From positions 1,560,980-1,624,979 of the forward strand of contig NC_011886.1 of assembly GCF_000022025.1 (NCBI RefSeq): a stretch of DNA of 64,000 nucleotides, given 5' to 3'. This document shows, in pieces, positions 26,524 through 36,623 of this stretch; position 1 is the stretch's first letter, and each line of letters opens with the position of its first letter. A model generated the notes under the pieces. It was given only the letters and a program-made list of their open reading frames with translations. It ran no database searches and was not told the origin of the DNA. The stretch comes from Pseudarthrobacter chlorophenolicus A6 (GTDB lineage Bacteria; Actinomycetota; Actinomycetes; Actinomycetales; Micrococcaceae). A program made the position numbers and the translations under genes.

Positions 26524-27318
26524 GTGGACTTTGGTGTTGAGCACCTCCAGCTGACCACCCTCATCCTCATTGTCCTGGCCGGCTTCGGTGCCGGCTGGGT
26601 CGATGCGGTGGTGGGCGGGGGAGGGCTGATCCAATTGCCCGCCCTGCTGCTGGTCCCGGGCATCACGCCGGTGCAGGCGCTGGCAACCAACAAACTGGGG
26701 TCGATTTTCGGGACAACCACCAGTGCCGTCACCTATTACCGCAGGGTGGGGCCGGACCTGAAGACGGCGCTGCCCATGGCGGTGATTGCCCTCGCGGGGA
26801 GCTTCGGCGGCGCGATCCTGGCGGCGAACCTGCCCGCCAGCGTCTTCAAGCCGATCATCGTCGCCGCGCTGGTCGCCGTCGCGCTGTTCACTGCCCTCAA
26901 GCCCAACGTCGGGGACATCACGGCGCTGCGGCACGACGGCCACAAGCACTACGTGGTGGCTTGCCTGATCGGTGCGGTCATCGGCTTTTACGATGGCCTG
27001 ATCGGTCCGGGCACCGGATCATTCCTGGTCATCGCACTGGTATCGGCCATGGGCTACGCCTTCCTGGAGGCCAGCGCCAAGGCCAAGATCGTGAATATGG
27101 CAACCAACGCCGGCGCCCTCATGTTCTTCCTCCCGCACGGCTCGATCCTGTGGGGGCTCGGGCTGCTGCTGGGCGTTGCCAACATGGCCGGCGGCTACCT
27201 TGGCGCCCGGACAGCGGTCAGGCAGGGAAGCCGGTTCGTCAGGGTGGTTTTCCTGGTGGTGGTGGCCGCCCTGATCGTTAAACTCGGGTTTGACGTGTGG
27301 CAGGAAAACTTCGCCTGA
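26524..27318 (+). CDS. TauE/SafE-family membrane exporter
   Basis: 264 residues from GTG 26524. Seven to eight membrane segments arranged as two repeats, with the family signature GFGAGWVDAVVGGGG in the first helix and the related GFYDGLIGPGTGSF at the repeat start. Members export sulfite, sulfoacetate or similar anions, or are uncharacterised. Only 8 bp separate it from proS, so it is probably read from the same transcript; a functional link to proline charging is not evident. Confidence 0.87.
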   Translation: MDFGVEHLQLTTLILIVLAGFGAGWVDAVVGGGGLIQLPALLLVPGITPVQALATNKLGSIFGTTTSAVTYYRRVGPDLKTALPMAVIALAGSFGGAILAANLPASVFKPIIVAALVAVALFTALKPNVGDITALRHDGHKHYVVACLIGAVIGFYDGLIGPGTGSFLVIALVSAMGYAFLEASAKAKIVNMATNAGALMFFLPHGSILWGLGLLLGVANMAGGYLGARTAVRQGSRFVRVVFLVVVAALIVKLGFDVWQENFA

Positions 27319-27395
27319 CCGGACCTGCCCCGGCATGGTCCGGACCCCGTGGTGGCACCCTCCCCGCTGCCCCGGACAGCGCGTAGCATGCTGGT

Positions 27396-28787
27396 ATGTC
27401 ACATGGCGACGACGCCTACAGGCCGGCCCTCGAATCTGCCGCGAGGCATGCCTCGGCCTGGCTGAAAAGCCTTGCGGACCGGAGCGTGGGCCCTGCCGTC
27501 CAGGCGCACGACCTCACGGACGTGTTTGGCGGACCAATTCCGGATCACGGTCTGCCTGCGGACGACGTTGTGGACTTTCTGGCACGCGCTGCCGAACCAG
27601 GACTCATGGCAATGCCCTCCGGCCGCTTCTTTGGCTGGGTCATCGGAGGAAGCCTGCCCGCGGCATTGGCCACGGACTGGCTGGTCAGTGCCTGGGACCA
27701 GAATGCCGGGCTGCGCTACGCCACCCCGGCCATGGCTGCCATTGAGGAAGCCGCCGGGGCGTGGCTCCTGGACCTGCTCGGATTGCCGGCAGGTTCCGAC
27801 GTCGGCTTCGTGACAGGTGCCACGATGGCCAACTTCACCGGAATGGCTGCCGGCCGGTGGCGCCTCCTTACGGACGCCGGCTGGGACCTGGACCGCGACG
27901 GCCTGGCCGGGGCTCCGCGGATCCGTTGCTTCGTGGGCCGTGAGCGGCACGACACCGTGGACCTGGGACTGCGGTACCTGGGGCTGGGACAACCTGCAAT
28001 CGTTGAGGCCGACAGCCAGGGGCGGATGATTCCTGCCGCCCTGGATGCCGCACTGGGGGCTGGCGGCGGCCCGGCGCTCGTGTGCCTGCAGGCAGGGAAC
28101 CTCCACTCGGGTGCCTTCGACCCCTTCACTGAAGCCATCAGGGTGGCCAGGAAACACGGCGCCTGGGTGCACGTTGACGGTGCCTTCGGGCTGTGGGCCG
28201 CGGCGTCGCCCGAACTCCGGCACCTGACGGACGGATTCGACGCCGCCGATTCGTGGGGGACTGATGCCCACAAAACCCTGAACGTCCCCTACGACTGCGG
28301 CATCGCCATAGTCCGTGACGCGCCAGCCCTGCGTGCAGCCATGGGACTGCATGCGAGCTATCTGGTGCACGACGCCGAAGGCCCGGGTGACCCGTTCGAA
28401 AAGGTCCCCGAGTTCTCCCGGCGGGCCCGGGGCGTCCCGGTGTGGGCAGCGCTGAGGAGTCTTGGCAGGAACGGCGTTGCCGCACAGGTTAACGGGCTTG
28501 CAGGCGCAGCTGCACGGATCGCCGCCGGACTGGGCAGCATCGACGGGGTCGAAATACTCAACGACGTCCAGTACACGCAGGTCAGCCTGTCATTCGGCGA
28601 CGACGACACCACCCGGGCCGTGACCGCCCGCATCATCGCGGACGGCAGGGTGTGGATGTCCGGCTCCCGGTGGCGGGACCGGGACATCCTTCGCGTCTCC
28701 GTCAGCAACTGGCGCACCGGCGCCGAGGACGTTGAAACGGCAGTGGACGCTGTCAGGTCCGCCCTCGGGGCCGTGCGGGCGCACTAG
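27396..28787 (+). CDS. PLP-dependent group II decarboxylase-like enzyme
   Basis: 463 residues. Fold-type I PLP enzyme of the aromatic-L-amino-acid/glutamate decarboxylase family: GFVTGATMANFTGM phosphate-binding region, HVDGAFGLWA (PLP-ring Asp), and the Schiff-base lysine K293 in TDAHKTLNVPYD. The early part (FGGPIPDHGLP, PSGRFFGWVIGGSLP) is also typical. The substrate cannot be told; aspartate and aromatic amino acids are possible, and some relatives are aminotransferase-like. Its end overlaps the convergent kinase frame by 35 bp, but this overlap disappears if the kinase frameshift is corrected. Confidence 0.85.
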   Translation: MSHGDDAYRPALESAARHASAWLKSLADRSVGPAVQAHDLTDVFGGPIPDHGLPADDVVDFLARAAEPGLMAMPSGRFFGWVIGGSLPAALATDWLVSAWDQNAGLRYATPAMAAIEEAAGAWLLDLLGLPAGSDVGFVTGATMANFTGMAAGRWRLLTDAGWDLDRDGLAGAPRIRCFVGRERHDTVDLGLRYLGLGQPAIVEADSQGRMIPAALDAALGAGGGPALVCLQAGNLHSGAFDPFTEAIRVARKHGAWVHVDGAFGLWAAASPELRHLTDGFDAADSWGTDAHKTLNVPYDCGIAIVRDAPALRAAMGLHASYLVHDAEGPGDPFEKVPEFSRRARGVPVWAALRSLGRNGVAAQVNGLAGAAARIAAGLGSIDGVEILNDVQYTQVSLSFGDDDTTRAVTARIIADGRVWMSGSRWRDRDILRVSVSNWRTGAEDVETAVDAVRSALGAVRAH

Positions 28788-29880
28788 CGGCTTGCCTGCA
28801 ACCCGGTGGCGGAACCGGCCCGTCAGGGGAGTGCTCCGGACCCACTGCCATGCCCCGGTTCAGGAAGCGAACGGGCCGGCGGCAACCCGGGCAGCGTCCG
28901 TCCCGCCAGCGTACTGGCCACCCAGAGGGACCTGGCAAGATCGCCCCGATGGCGGGGGTTGCTGCATACCCGAGGGCATTCGCCACCTCCCGGGCCACCG
29001 CCCACTGCCGTGCCACCTCCGGGTCAAGACCTGCAGCGGCACTGAAGTCCGCACAACGGCGCCGCAGCGCCGCCTCCGGACCGTCCGCCGCCAGGTCGCC
29101 AAGCCGGTTCCACAGCAGCGGCGCCACGGCGAACTCGGCCTCGCCGATCAGCGGCTGGGGGTCGATCGCAACGTACCGCCCGGCCGGTTCTGTGTTTCCG
29201 TCCCGCCCGGTGCCAGGACGGGCCAGGATGTTCAGGAAGTGCAGGTCCGCGTGGACCAGGACGTCGTGGGCGGAGCGGCGGCCTACAGCGCCGCGGGTCT
29301 GGCAGACCTCAAGGGCAGCCTCGAGCAGCCACCGCGGAAACGGCCGGCCCAACTGGTTCCAGTCCGCGGGAAATTCATCGCTCCATTGCTCGGCGCGGGC
29401 CGCGATGTGTTCGAAGGAGCTCCACTCCGGCCGGGCATCGGGGACCAGGCTGAGCTGCCGGACCAGGCCGCCCCACACTGCTGCCGCCTCGTCCAGTGGC
29501 ACGTCGGCGAGGGAATCGTCCGCCTCCAGCCGTTCCAGGAGCATGGAGCACGTTGGACCGTCCTGCTCCAGCAGGCCCACGGCGCCGCGGCCGGCCCACA
29601 GCGCCAGGGCGTGGGGCTCGCCGAGGGCCTCGTCATGGGGGTAAGCCACCTTGAGGGCGGCCCGTGTGCCGTCCTCCGTCAGTACGGGCACCACCACTGC
29701 CCCATGGCCGCTCCAGGGCAGGGCTCCCGGCAGGAGGGCAGGCGCCAGGTTCCACTGTTCCATCCGGCCGGCGACCAGGCCCGGCAGTGAAGCGAGCCAG
29801 GCCCGCCCGGAACGGCTGCGCCGGTACCGTGCATCGAGTCCGGGCGGGATGGGCACGCTCGTTGCTGGAGTCATCGGCAT
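28753..29880 (-). CDS. Aminoglycoside/streptomycin-type phosphotransferase-like kinase, C-terminus apparently frameshifted
   Basis: 375 residues as read. Kinase-like fold with ATP-lid lysine in RAALKVAYP, catalytic H210-A-D212-x4-N217 (HADLHFLNI) and metal-binding Asp in AIDPQPLIGE, as in the APH(6)/streptomycin 6-kinase group. After about residue 305 (NALGYAATPAIG) the frame becomes Arg/Pro/Gly-rich and unlike the family. In the neighbouring frame the sequence reads GDLARSLWVASTLAG, the expected family C-terminus, and stops at 28823. A missing base near the G/C runs at 28943-28958 would explain this. Substrate unknown; resistance should not be assumed. Confidence 0.75.
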   Translation of the reverse strand: MPMTPATSVPIPPGLDARYRRSRSGRAWLASLPGLVAGRMEQWNLAPALLPGALPWSGHGAVVVPVLTEDGTRAALKVAYPHDEALGEPHALALWAGRGAVGLLEQDGPTCSMLLERLEADDSLADVPLDEAAAVWGGLVRQLSLVPDARPEWSSFEHIAARAEQWSDEFPADWNQLGRPFPRWLLEAALEVCQTRGAVGRRSAHDVLVHADLHFLNILARPGTGRDGNTEPAGRYVAIDPQPLIGEAEFAVAPLLWNRLGDLAADGPEAALRRRCADFSAAAGLDPEVARQWAVAREVANALGYAATPAIGAILPGPSGWPVRWRDGRCPGCRRPVRFLNRGMAVGPEHSPDGPVPPPGCRQAASAPARPRGRT

Positions 29881-29904
29881 CAGCCTAGTGGCTGCAGGAC
29901 CGGG

Positions 29905-31092
29905 CTATTCGGCGGCCGGCAGTGCGGGCAACCCGGCGGTGTCCAAGACCATGCCCGGAACCGGGCCCGGGTCGGCGCCCCAATGGACGGTCCGGGTAAC
30001 AGCAGCTTCAAGCATCGAAAGGGCCCACGTCCGGTCCGCACCCCCGGTCAAGGCAACCAGGTCGCCGTAGACGGGCAAAGCAGCTGCTTCGAGCGTGCCC
30101 AGCCCGGTGGCCGGGGCGCCGAGGAAATCCGGGTCCAGGGCGTATCCCGGCGGTTGCGGCAGGGCCGCCTGGCAGGCCAGCCGGAGCCGGATTTCGGTTT
30201 CTTCCGCGGCGGCCCGGTGCTGCTGGAGGAATTCCGACGCCGGCCCGGCCTCTTCCGCGGCCAGGCGCGGCATGGCTGCCTGGTAGCCGTAGGCCGCCTG
30301 CTGCTCGGCCTGCAGGACGGCCGTAAGCGCGGCCCCGGCAGTCCCTGCATCAACAGTTCCGGCGGCAGGCTTTCCGGCAGGGCTCTCCGCGGGAAGGCTT
30401 CCGCCCGCGGGCGCCGCTCCGCCCGTTGTGGAGCCCAGGGGCGCGGTGGTGGCGTCAGGTGCCGCAAATGGGCAGTCCGCCGAGAACGGGGTGGGGGCGG
30501 AGCCGGCCTGCGGGCCGGAACCTGCGGCCGCGGCCGCCTGGTCCGGGGCAGCCCCCTTGACTGCGCCAGGCTCGCCGGCGTCCGCGGCCAGTTGCCGGGC
30601 TGCCAGCAGCTGTGCGGTCCCGGCGCCCGCGAGCAGGCGCGCCATCCCGCCGTCGGCCTCCTGCGCATCCTTGAGCCGGCGGGAACCGCTGGCGGCCAGG
30701 GCCTTGGCGAGCTCCACGGCGGTGGCCGTGGCAGCAGGCGCCGGTGGCGCCGGCGCAGATGGTGAGGGAGTCTCGGCCGGGCCGGGCGACGCGGACGGGC
30801 GGGCAGATGGTGAAGCCGGCGACCCGGCAGGCAGGAAGGCGCGGGCCTGAAGAGTCAGCAACGTCACAAGGGCTTGCCCGGAACGTCCTGTAGCGGTGTC
30901 AGCGGCCACCGCGCCGGCAAGGTCCAACCCTGCTGCCCGCAGCTCGAGGGCGTCTTCCAGGGCGGCGGCGCGGGCCTGTTCGGTAAACGTCGGCGCGGCC
31001 GGAGCGGGCTGCTCGCCCGGAATTACGGCAAATCCGAGGCTGAGGACCAGCACGGCTGCCAGCAGGAAGACGACGTACCGGACGTAGCGCAT
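29905..31092 (-). CDS. DUF4439 ferritin-like-fold protein, exported and membrane-anchored
   Basis: 395 residues from ATG 31092 (GGAAAGAAA upstream on that strand); the frame continues 17 codons upstream without support. An N-terminal membrane/signal segment at about 6-25 (VVFLLAAVLVLSLGFAV) is followed by a long Ala/Pro/Ser-rich region. The C-terminal ~140 residues are the DUF4439 helical bundle: AALTAVLQAEQQAAYGYQ, FLQQHRAAAEE and WALSMLEAAVTR. Ferritin-like residues (Glu, and H in QQH) are visible, but metal binding is unproved. Divergent from rimP, a common actinobacterial arrangement. Function unknown. Confidence 0.82.
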   Translation of the reverse strand: MRYVRYVVFLLAAVLVLSLGFAVIPGEQPAPAAPTFTEQARAAALEDALELRAAGLDLAGAVAADTATGRSGQALVTLLTLQARAFLPAGSPASPSARPSASPGPAETPSPSAPAPPAPAATATAVELAKALAASGSRRLKDAQEADGGMARLLAGAGTAQLLAARQLAADAGEPGAVKGAAPDQAAAAAGSGPQAGSAPTPFSADCPFAAPDATTAPLGSTTGGAAPAGGSLPAESPAGKPAAGTVDAGTAGAALTAVLQAEQQAAYGYQAAMPRLAAEEAGPASEFLQQHRAAAEETEIRLRLACQAALPQPPGYALDPDFLGAPATGLGTLEAAALPVYGDLVALTGGADRTWALSMLEAAVTRTVHWGADPGPVPGMVLDTAGLPALPAAE

Positions 31093-31232
31093 CCGCGGAT
31101 TTCTTTCCTGGCTGACGTCTTTCACAACAGACCATGGTGTCACGGCGGAGGGGGATCCGCGTGCACCACTGGACCGCTAAAATGGCTACGCTAGTACACA
31201 CCACATTATCTATAAGGGAGGCGGCCGGCATC

Positions 31233-31850
31233 GTGAGCAATGCAGAAGCCCAGGCTTCATCAGACCACACCGCACCGGGGAAGGCTGATACCGCGCCGGC
31301 CCACAACCCGGAAGCCGACCGGCTCCGGGCCCTCCTTGAACCGTCCGTACTGGCCAACCGGCTGTACCTCGAGGACGTAGTAATCAACGTTGCCGGCTCC
31401 CACCGGGTGGTCCACGTGGTGGTGGACCTGCCGCAGGAGGAAACCGGCGGTGTAAGCCTCGATGTCATCGCTGACATCTCGAAGGTACTCTCGGACGCCC
31501 TGGACAACGATCCCGGCGCCGACACCCGCCCGTACGACCTCGAAGTCTCTTCGCCCGGCGTCGGCCGTCCCCTGACCGAACCCCGCCACTGGCACCGCGC
31601 CAAAGGCCGGATTGCCACAGTCAAGGTCATCCAGGGTGAGAACGTCACCGGACGCATCCAGTCGGTGGATGACGGGGGAGTCACCCTGGTACCCGAAATC
31701 GCCGTCAAGAAGGGCATGAAGCCCAAGCAGGGCGATCCCGTAAAACTTCCTTTCGACAGGATCCGTACCGGAAAAGTCGAGATCGAATTCAGCCACCTTT
31801 CGGAAGATGGCCTGGAACCAGAACACAATGGACCTTCCGAGGAGGCCTGA
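31233..31850 (+). CDS. rimP: Ribosome maturation factor RimP
   Basis: 205 residues from GTG 31233, 12 bp after GGGAGG; the open frame upstream to 31134 is promoter region. Needed for 30S subunit assembly. The N-terminal alpha/beta domain ends in [16 protein letters not shown] (DVSSPGxxRPL motif reads [11 protein letters not shown]), and the C-terminal SH3-like domain follows ([16 protein letters not shown]). First gene of the rimP-nusA unit; its stop shares a base with the nusA start. The N-terminal 30 residues are an unconserved extension. Confidence 0.93.
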   Translation: MSNAEAQASSDHTAPGKADTAPAHNPEADRLRALLEPSVLANRLYLEDVVINVAGSHRVVHVVVDLPQEETGGVSLDVIADISKVLSDALDNDPGADTRPYDLEVSSPGVGRPLTEPRHWHRAKGRIATVKVIQGENVTGRIQSVDDGGVTLVPEIAVKKGMKPKQGDPVKLPFDRIRTGKVEIEFSHLSEDGLEPEHNGPSEEA

Positions 31851-32830
31851 TGGATATTGACATGAGCGCACTGAGACTTTTGGAGCGTGAGCGTGAAATT
31901 CCGCTGGACCTCCTGATTCCCACCATCGAGCAGGCGCTGCTGGTGGCCTATCACAAGTCGCCCGGAGCCTTCGAGAAAGCCCGTGCCGAGCTTGACCGCA
32001 AGAGCGGCCACGTGACCATCTGGGCTGTCGAAATTGACGACGACGGCGCCCCGATCGGCGAATTCGAAGACACGCCCGCGGGCTTCGGCCGCATCGCTGC
32101 CAGCACCGCCCGCCAGATCATCCTGCAGCGCCTGCGCGACGTTGAGGATGACAACGTGCTGGGCGAGTTCAAGGGCCGCGAAGGCGAACTGGTGTCCGGC
32201 ACCATCCAGCAGGGCAACAACCCGCACATGATCCAGGTGAACCTCGGTTCGCTGGAAGCGCTGCTGCCGCCGCCCGAGCAGGTGCCGGGGGAGAAGTACA
32301 TCCACGGCAACAGGCTCCGTGCCCTCGTCATCGACGTCCACCGCGGCACCAAGGGTCCGTCCGTCACGCTGTCCCGCTCCCACCCGGGCCTGGTCCGCAA
32401 GCTGTTCGAACTGGAGGTCCCGGAAATTGCGGACCACTCAGTGGAGATCGTGGCGCTGGCCCGCGAAGCAGGGCACCGGACCAAGATCGCGGTGAAGGCC
32501 AACGCATCCGGCATCAACGCCAAGGGTGCCTGCATCGGTGAGATGGGTTCCCGCGTCCGCGCCGTCATGACGGAGCTCAACGACGAAAAGATCGACATCG
32601 TGGACTTCAGCGAGAACCCGGCGACGTTCATCGCCAGCGCCCTCTCGCCGTCGCGCGTGAATTCCGTCACCATCACCGACGAAGCAACCCGCTCCGCGCG
32701 GGTGGTGGTCCCCGACTACCAGCTCTCCCTGGCGATCGGCAAGGAAGGCCAGAACGCCCGCCTCGCCGCCAAGCTGACCGGTTGGCGTATCGACATCGTT
32801 TCCGACGCCGCCGCGCCGAAGGAAAACTGA
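31850..32830 (+). CDS. nusA: Transcription termination/antitermination factor NusA
   Basis: 326 residues, the usual short actinobacterial form without the C-terminal acidic repeats of E. coli. N-terminal RNA-polymerase-binding domain (about 1-100), S1 domain (about 110-175, [13 protein letters not shown]), and two KH domains ([34 protein letters not shown]). Start overlaps the rimP stop, with GGAGG upstream. Acts on paused RNA polymerase and rRNA antitermination. Confidence 0.95.
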   Translation: MDIDMSALRLLEREREIPLDLLIPTIEQALLVAYHKSPGAFEKARAELDRKSGHVTIWAVEIDDDGAPIGEFEDTPAGFGRIAASTARQIILQRLRDVEDDNVLGEFKGREGELVSGTIQQGNNPHMIQVNLGSLEALLPPPEQVPGEKYIHGNRLRALVIDVHRGTKGPSVTLSRSHPGLVRKLFELEVPEIADHSVEIVALAREAGHRTKIAVKANASGINAKGACIGEMGSRVRAVMTELNDEKIDIVDFSENPATFIASALSPSRVNSVTITDEATRSARVVVPDYQLSLAIGKEGQNARLAAKLTGWRIDIVSDAAAPKEN

Positions 32831-32854
32831 AGCACTTTCAGCGCCCCGTCCCAG

Positions 32855-32881
32855 GTGGCCTGCCACACGGTGGCAGGCCAC
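32855..32881 (+). terminator. 12-bp perfect hairpin after nusA
   Basis: GTGGCCTGCCAC pairs perfectly with GTGGCAGGCCAC around a 3-nt loop. No U-run follows, so it may only partly terminate. A TAGAAT box at 32910-32915 downstream could be the -10 of a promoter for ylxR-infB. Confidence 0.5.
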
Positions 32882-33004
32882 GGGTTCGGGCAGAACGGCC
32901 CGAAGGGGCTAGAATAGATAGGTCCGCGCCTAACGGCCGGCAGCAGTGCGCCTTCGCGTGCCCGTTCCGCAACTGCGGCACAGGGGTTGCGGGGGCCAGC
33001 AGAT

Positions 33005-33367
33005 ATGAACGTCAGGACGATCACCGTGGCAGCAACACCTACCAGCGGAAATCGGCCGGAACGTACCTGCATCGGCTGCCGGAAGAAGGGTCCGCAGACT
33101 GAGTTACTCCGGCTCGTCGCCGGGGGCAGCGGATCATCCGCTGTCCTGGTGGATGGACGACGCCGGATGGCTGGCCGGGGTGCATGGCTGCATCCCAGCG
33201 AATCGTGCCTTGCCCTGGCGCTCAAACGGCGGGCATTCGGACGGGCCCTGCGGGGCGCAACCGAAACCGCCGACGTCGAACGCCGGATCAAGCCAGGCCC
33301 GACCGCCGCAGTCGCCCCGGTGGCTGCAGCACCAACCGTCCAACCTGAAAGCGGGTCAGAAGTCTGA
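33005..33367 (+). CDS. ylxR: YlxR-family RNA-binding protein
   Basis: 120 residues from ATG 33005 (a TTG at 32987 would add six). DUF448/YlxR fold: RTCIGCRKKGPQTELLRL at residues 19-36 includes the conserved CIGCR motif, then GRGAWLHPSESCLALALKRRAF. A basic nucleic-acid-binding protein found between nusA and infB in most bacteria; in some it binds RNase P RNA or acts as a regulator. The tail is Ala/Pro-rich. Confidence 0.9.
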   Translation: MNVRTITVAATPTSGNRPERTCIGCRKKGPQTELLRLVAGGSGSSAVLVDGRRRMAGRGAWLHPSESCLALALKRRAFGRALRGATETADVERRIKPGPTAAVAPVAAAPTVQPESGSEV

Positions 33368-33439
33368 TGGAAACCCGATGAGTTCCCAGCGATGAGTGCG
33401 TAACGATGACAACTTTGTTGCGCTCTGCAATGGGCCCTT

Positions 33440-33505
33440 CCGCACCAACCGCGGCCAGGGTCCGCAGTAAGAAGTAGACGGTTCGTACCTGGCTCGGTGC
33501 GGACC
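33440..33505 (+). promoter_or_regulatory. infB leader with two mutually exclusive pairings
   Basis: CCGCACC (33440-33446) can pair with GGTGCGG (33496-33502), and GGTCCGC (33459-33465) can pair with GCGGACC (33499-33505). Both need 33499-33502, so only one can form. The second ends 5 nt before the AGGAGA ribosome site of infB. This is a candidate switch in the 152-bp ylxR-infB spacer. Confidence 0.4.
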
Positions 33506-33519
33506 GAGACAGGAGAAAT

Positions 33520-36384
33520 GTGGCCAAGGTCCGCGTACATGAGCTCGCCAAAGAGCTCGGTATCACTTCCAAAGATGCAGTAACAAAACTGCAGGAACTG
33601 GGCGAATTCGTTCGCTCCGCCTCTTCTACCATTGAGGCCCCCGTCGTGCGGAAGCTCCGTAACGCCTTCCCCGACGCCGCCAACAAGGCTGCGGCACCCG
33701 CCGCCCCCAAGGCACCCGCCCCCGCGGCAGAATCACGCCCGGCAGCTCCGGCTCCCGGCCCCGCCGCGCCCAAGGCTCCGGCCCCCAAGGTCGAGGCACC
33801 AGCTCCGGCAGCTCCGGCAGCTTCCGCTCCGGCGGCACCCCAGGCGTCGTCTGCGGCACCCGCGGCTCCGTCCACCGGCGCCAAGCCCGGTGCCCGTCCC
33901 GGCCCCAAGGCTGAGACCCCCGCCCCGGCACCCCGCCAGGGCGGCTCCTCGCAGGGTTCCTCGGCACCCCGTCCCGGCGGCCCCCGTCCGGGCAACAACC
34001 CGTTCGCTACCTCGCAGGGCATGCCCCGCGGCCGTGGCGGCGACGGCGACCGTGCACCCCGTCCGGGCAACAACCCGTTTGCAACTTCCCAGGGCATGCC
34101 CCGTCCGGGCCGCAGTGACGGCGAACGTCCCGGCGGTCCCCGCCCGGCGGCAGGTGCGGGTGGTCCCCGTCCCGGTGGTCCCCGTCCCGCTCCCGGTGCA
34201 GGCGGTCCCCGTCCCGCAGCAGGTGCCGGTGGCCCCCGTCCCGGCGCTCCGCGTCCCGGTGGTCCCCGTCCCACTCCCGGCATGATGCCCAACCGCACTG
34301 AGCGTCCCGCACCTGCCGGTGCAGGGCGTCCGGGCGGCGGCGGCCGCGGTCCGGGACGTCCCGGCGCGCCCGGCACCGGTGGTCCCGGTGGCGGCGGCGG
34401 TGCTCCCGCCGGCGGTGGCTTTGGCAAGGGCGGCCGCGGTCGCGGCGGTACCCAGGGTGCCTTCGGTAAGGGCGGCGCAGGCCGTGGCAAGCAGCGCAAG
34501 TCGAAGCGCGCAAAGCGCCAGGAACTTGAGCAGATGAGCGCACCGTCGCTGGGTGGCGTTAGCGTACCCCGCGGCGATGGCAACACTGTGATCCGCCTGC
34601 GCCGTGGCTCGTCCATCACGGACTTCGCCGACAAGATCGAGGCGAACCCCGCCGCACTGGTGACCGTACTGTTCCACCTCGGTGAAATGGCTACCGCCAC
34701 GCAGTCGCTGGACGAAGACACCTTCGCGCTCCTCGGCGAGGAGCTGGGCTACAAGCTCCAGGTCGTTTCCCCCGAGGACGAAGAGCGTGAACTGCTCTCC
34801 ACGTTCGATATCGACGTCGAGGCCGAACTTGAGGCCGAAGGCGACGAGGAACTCGAACCGCGTGCTCCGGTGGTAACCGTCATGGGCCACGTTGACCACG
34901 GTAAGACCCGGCTCCTGGACGCCATCCGCAACTCGGATGTCGTGGCCGGCGAACACGGCGGCATCACCCAGCACATCGGTGCCTACCAGATCAGCCACGA
35001 ACACGAAGGCGTCGAGCGCGACATCACCTTCATCGATACCCCGGGCCACGAGGCGTTCACCGCCATGCGTGCCCGTGGTGCGAAGGTCACCGACATCGCC
35101 ATCCTCGTGGTGGCCGCCGATGACGGTGTCATGCCGCAGACCGTTGAAGCACTCAACCACGCCCAGGCGGCCAACGTGCCGATCGTCGTGGCAGTGAACA
35201 AGATCGACAAGGAAGGCGCCAACCCTGACAAGGTCAAGGGCCAGCTGACCGAGTACGGCCTGGTTCCCGAAGAATACGGTGGCGACACCATGTTCGTAGA
35301 GGTCTCTGCCCGCCAGAACCTCAACATCAACGAACTGATCGACGCCGTGCTGCTGACCGCAGACGCCGCGCTGGACCTCCGGGCCAACCCGGACAAGGCC
35401 GCCCGCGGTATCGCGATCGAAGCAAACCTGGACAAGGGCCGCGGTGCCGTTGCCACCGTCCTGGTGCAGTCCGGAACGCTGGCAGTCGGCGACACGATCG
35501 TGGCAGGCACGGCCCACGGCCGCGTCCGCGCCATGTTCGACGAAGACGGCCAGGCACTCGACGTGGCACTGCCGTCCCGCCCCGTCCAGGTCCTCGGCCT
35601 GTCCAACGTGCCGCGCGCCGGTGACACCTTCCTGGTGACCTCCGACGAGCGGACCGCCCGCCAGATCGCCGAAAAGCGTGAAGCAGCTGACCGTAACGCC
35701 CAGCTCGCCAAGCGCCGCAAGCGCATCAGCCTTGAAGACTTCGACCAGGCAGTGGCCGACGGCAAGATCGACACCCTCAACCTCATCCTCAAGGGTGACG
35801 TGTCCGGTGCCGTGGAAGCCCTCGAAGACGCCCTGCTCAAGATCGACGTCGGCGAAGGCGTGCAGCTGCGCGTCATCCACCGTGGTGTGGGTGCCATCAC
35901 GCAGAACGACGTCAACCTGGCAACAGTGGACAGCGCCGTCATCATCGGCTTCAACGTCAAGCCCGCCGAGCGGGTTGCCGACCTGGCAGACCGCGAAGGC
36001 GTCGACATGCGCTTCTACTCCGTCATCTACGCAGCCATCGATGACATCGAAGCAGCGCTCAAGGGCATGCTCAAGCCGGAATACGAAGAATTCCAGCTGG
36101 GCACGGCCGAGGTTCGCGAAGTCTTCCGTTCTTCCAAGTTCGGAAACATCGCAGGCTCGATCGTCCGCTCCGGCATCATCCGCCGCAACACCAAGGCACG
36201 GATCAGCCGCGACGGCAAGATCATCGGCGACAACCTCACCATCGAGACGCTCAAGCGCTTCAAGGACGACGCCACCGAGGTCCGCACGGACTTCGAATGT
36301 GGTATCGGTCTTGGCTCGTACAACGACATCACCGAAGGTGACATCATCGAGACGTTCGAGATGCGCGAGAAGCCGCGCGTCTAG
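33520..36384 (+). CDS. infB: Translation initiation factor IF-2
   Basis: 954 residues from GTG 33520, after AGGAGA. GTPase that places initiator tRNA on the 30S subunit. The IF2_N helix-turn domain is at 1-52 ([18 protein letters not shown]). A very long Ala/Pro/Gly/Arg-rich disordered region spans about 53-330, including a duplicated 15-residue block ([14 protein letters not shown] at about 156 and 180) and GGPRP repeats. A second IF2_N segment follows, and the G domain begins at about residue 450 with GHVDHGKT, then DTPGHEAF and NKIDKEG. Domains II-IV complete the C-terminus. The start codon ATG at 33518 is out of frame. Confidence 0.96.
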   Translation: MAKVRVHELAKELGITSKDAVTKLQELGEFVRSASSTIEAPVVRKLRNAFPDAANKAAAPAAPKAPAPAAESRPAAPAPGPAAPKAPAPKVEAPAPAAPAASAPAAPQASSAAPAAPSTGAKPGARPGPKAETPAPAPRQGGSSQGSSAPRPGGPRPGNNPFATSQGMPRGRGGDGDRAPRPGNNPFATSQGMPRPGRSDGERPGGPRPAAGAGGPRPGGPRPAPGAGGPRPAAGAGGPRPGAPRPGGPRPTPGMMPNRTERPAPAGAGRPGGGGRGPGRPGAPGTGGPGGGGGAPAGGGFGKGGRGRGGTQGAFGKGGAGRGKQRKSKRAKRQELEQMSAPSLGGVSVPRGDGNTVIRLRRGSSITDFADKIEANPAALVTVLFHLGEMATATQSLDEDTFALLGEELGYKLQVVSPEDEERELLSTFDIDVEAELEAEGDEELEPRAPVVTVMGHVDHGKTRLLDAIRNSDVVAGEHGGITQHIGAYQISHEHEGVERDITFIDTPGHEAFTAMRARGAKVTDIAILVVAADDGVMPQTVEALNHAQAANVPIVVAVNKIDKEGANPDKVKGQLTEYGLVPEEYGGDTMFVEVSARQNLNINELIDAVLLTADAALDLRANPDKAARGIAIEANLDKGRGAVATVLVQSGTLAVGDTIVAGTAHGRVRAMFDEDGQALDVALPSRPVQVLGLSNVPRAGDTFLVTSDERTARQIAEKREAADRNAQLAKRRKRISLEDFDQAVADGKIDTLNLILKGDVSGAVEALEDALLKIDVGEGVQLRVIHRGVGAITQNDVNLATVDSAVIIGFNVKPAERVADLADREGVDMRFYSVIYAAIDDIEAALKGMLKPEYEEFQLGTAEVREVFRSSKFGNIAGSIVRSGIIRRNTKARISRDGKIIGDNLTIETLKRFKDDATEVRTDFECGIGLGSYNDITEGDIIETFEMREKPRV

Positions 36385-36405
36385 GCTGTTCCTGAACCAG
36401 TGGCT

Positions 36406-36522
36406 GGGCGCCTCCGAATTTGGGGCGCCCGCCCCTACGCTGGGCGGCTTGGGATCTTCGATCCCGAGCCGCCCAGCTCCGGTAGGCCCGATGCCACTCC
36501 CGGGCGCCCCCAAACTCTCCGG
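36406..36522. repeat. Long imperfect palindrome between infB and rbfA
   Basis: The core is a near-perfect hairpin at 36440-36476 (CTGGGCGGCT, one mismatch, GGGATC, TTC loop). Outer arms at about 36413-36431 and 36501-36522 (GGCGCCC plus AATTTGG-like versus CCAAACTC sequence) also pair imperfectly, and GGGCGCC at 36406-36412 can pair with 36424-36430. No U-run follows. It fills most of the 239-bp spacer. Confidence 0.6.
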
Positions 36523-36623
36523 CATCGTCGTTGGCCCGCCTTTAGTGCGTGGCAGATAACTGAAACGTCCGATCGCAGCCGCCGTGCCGCCGTCGTGCGT
36601 CCCAAATTTTTCAGGAGGTTGTA

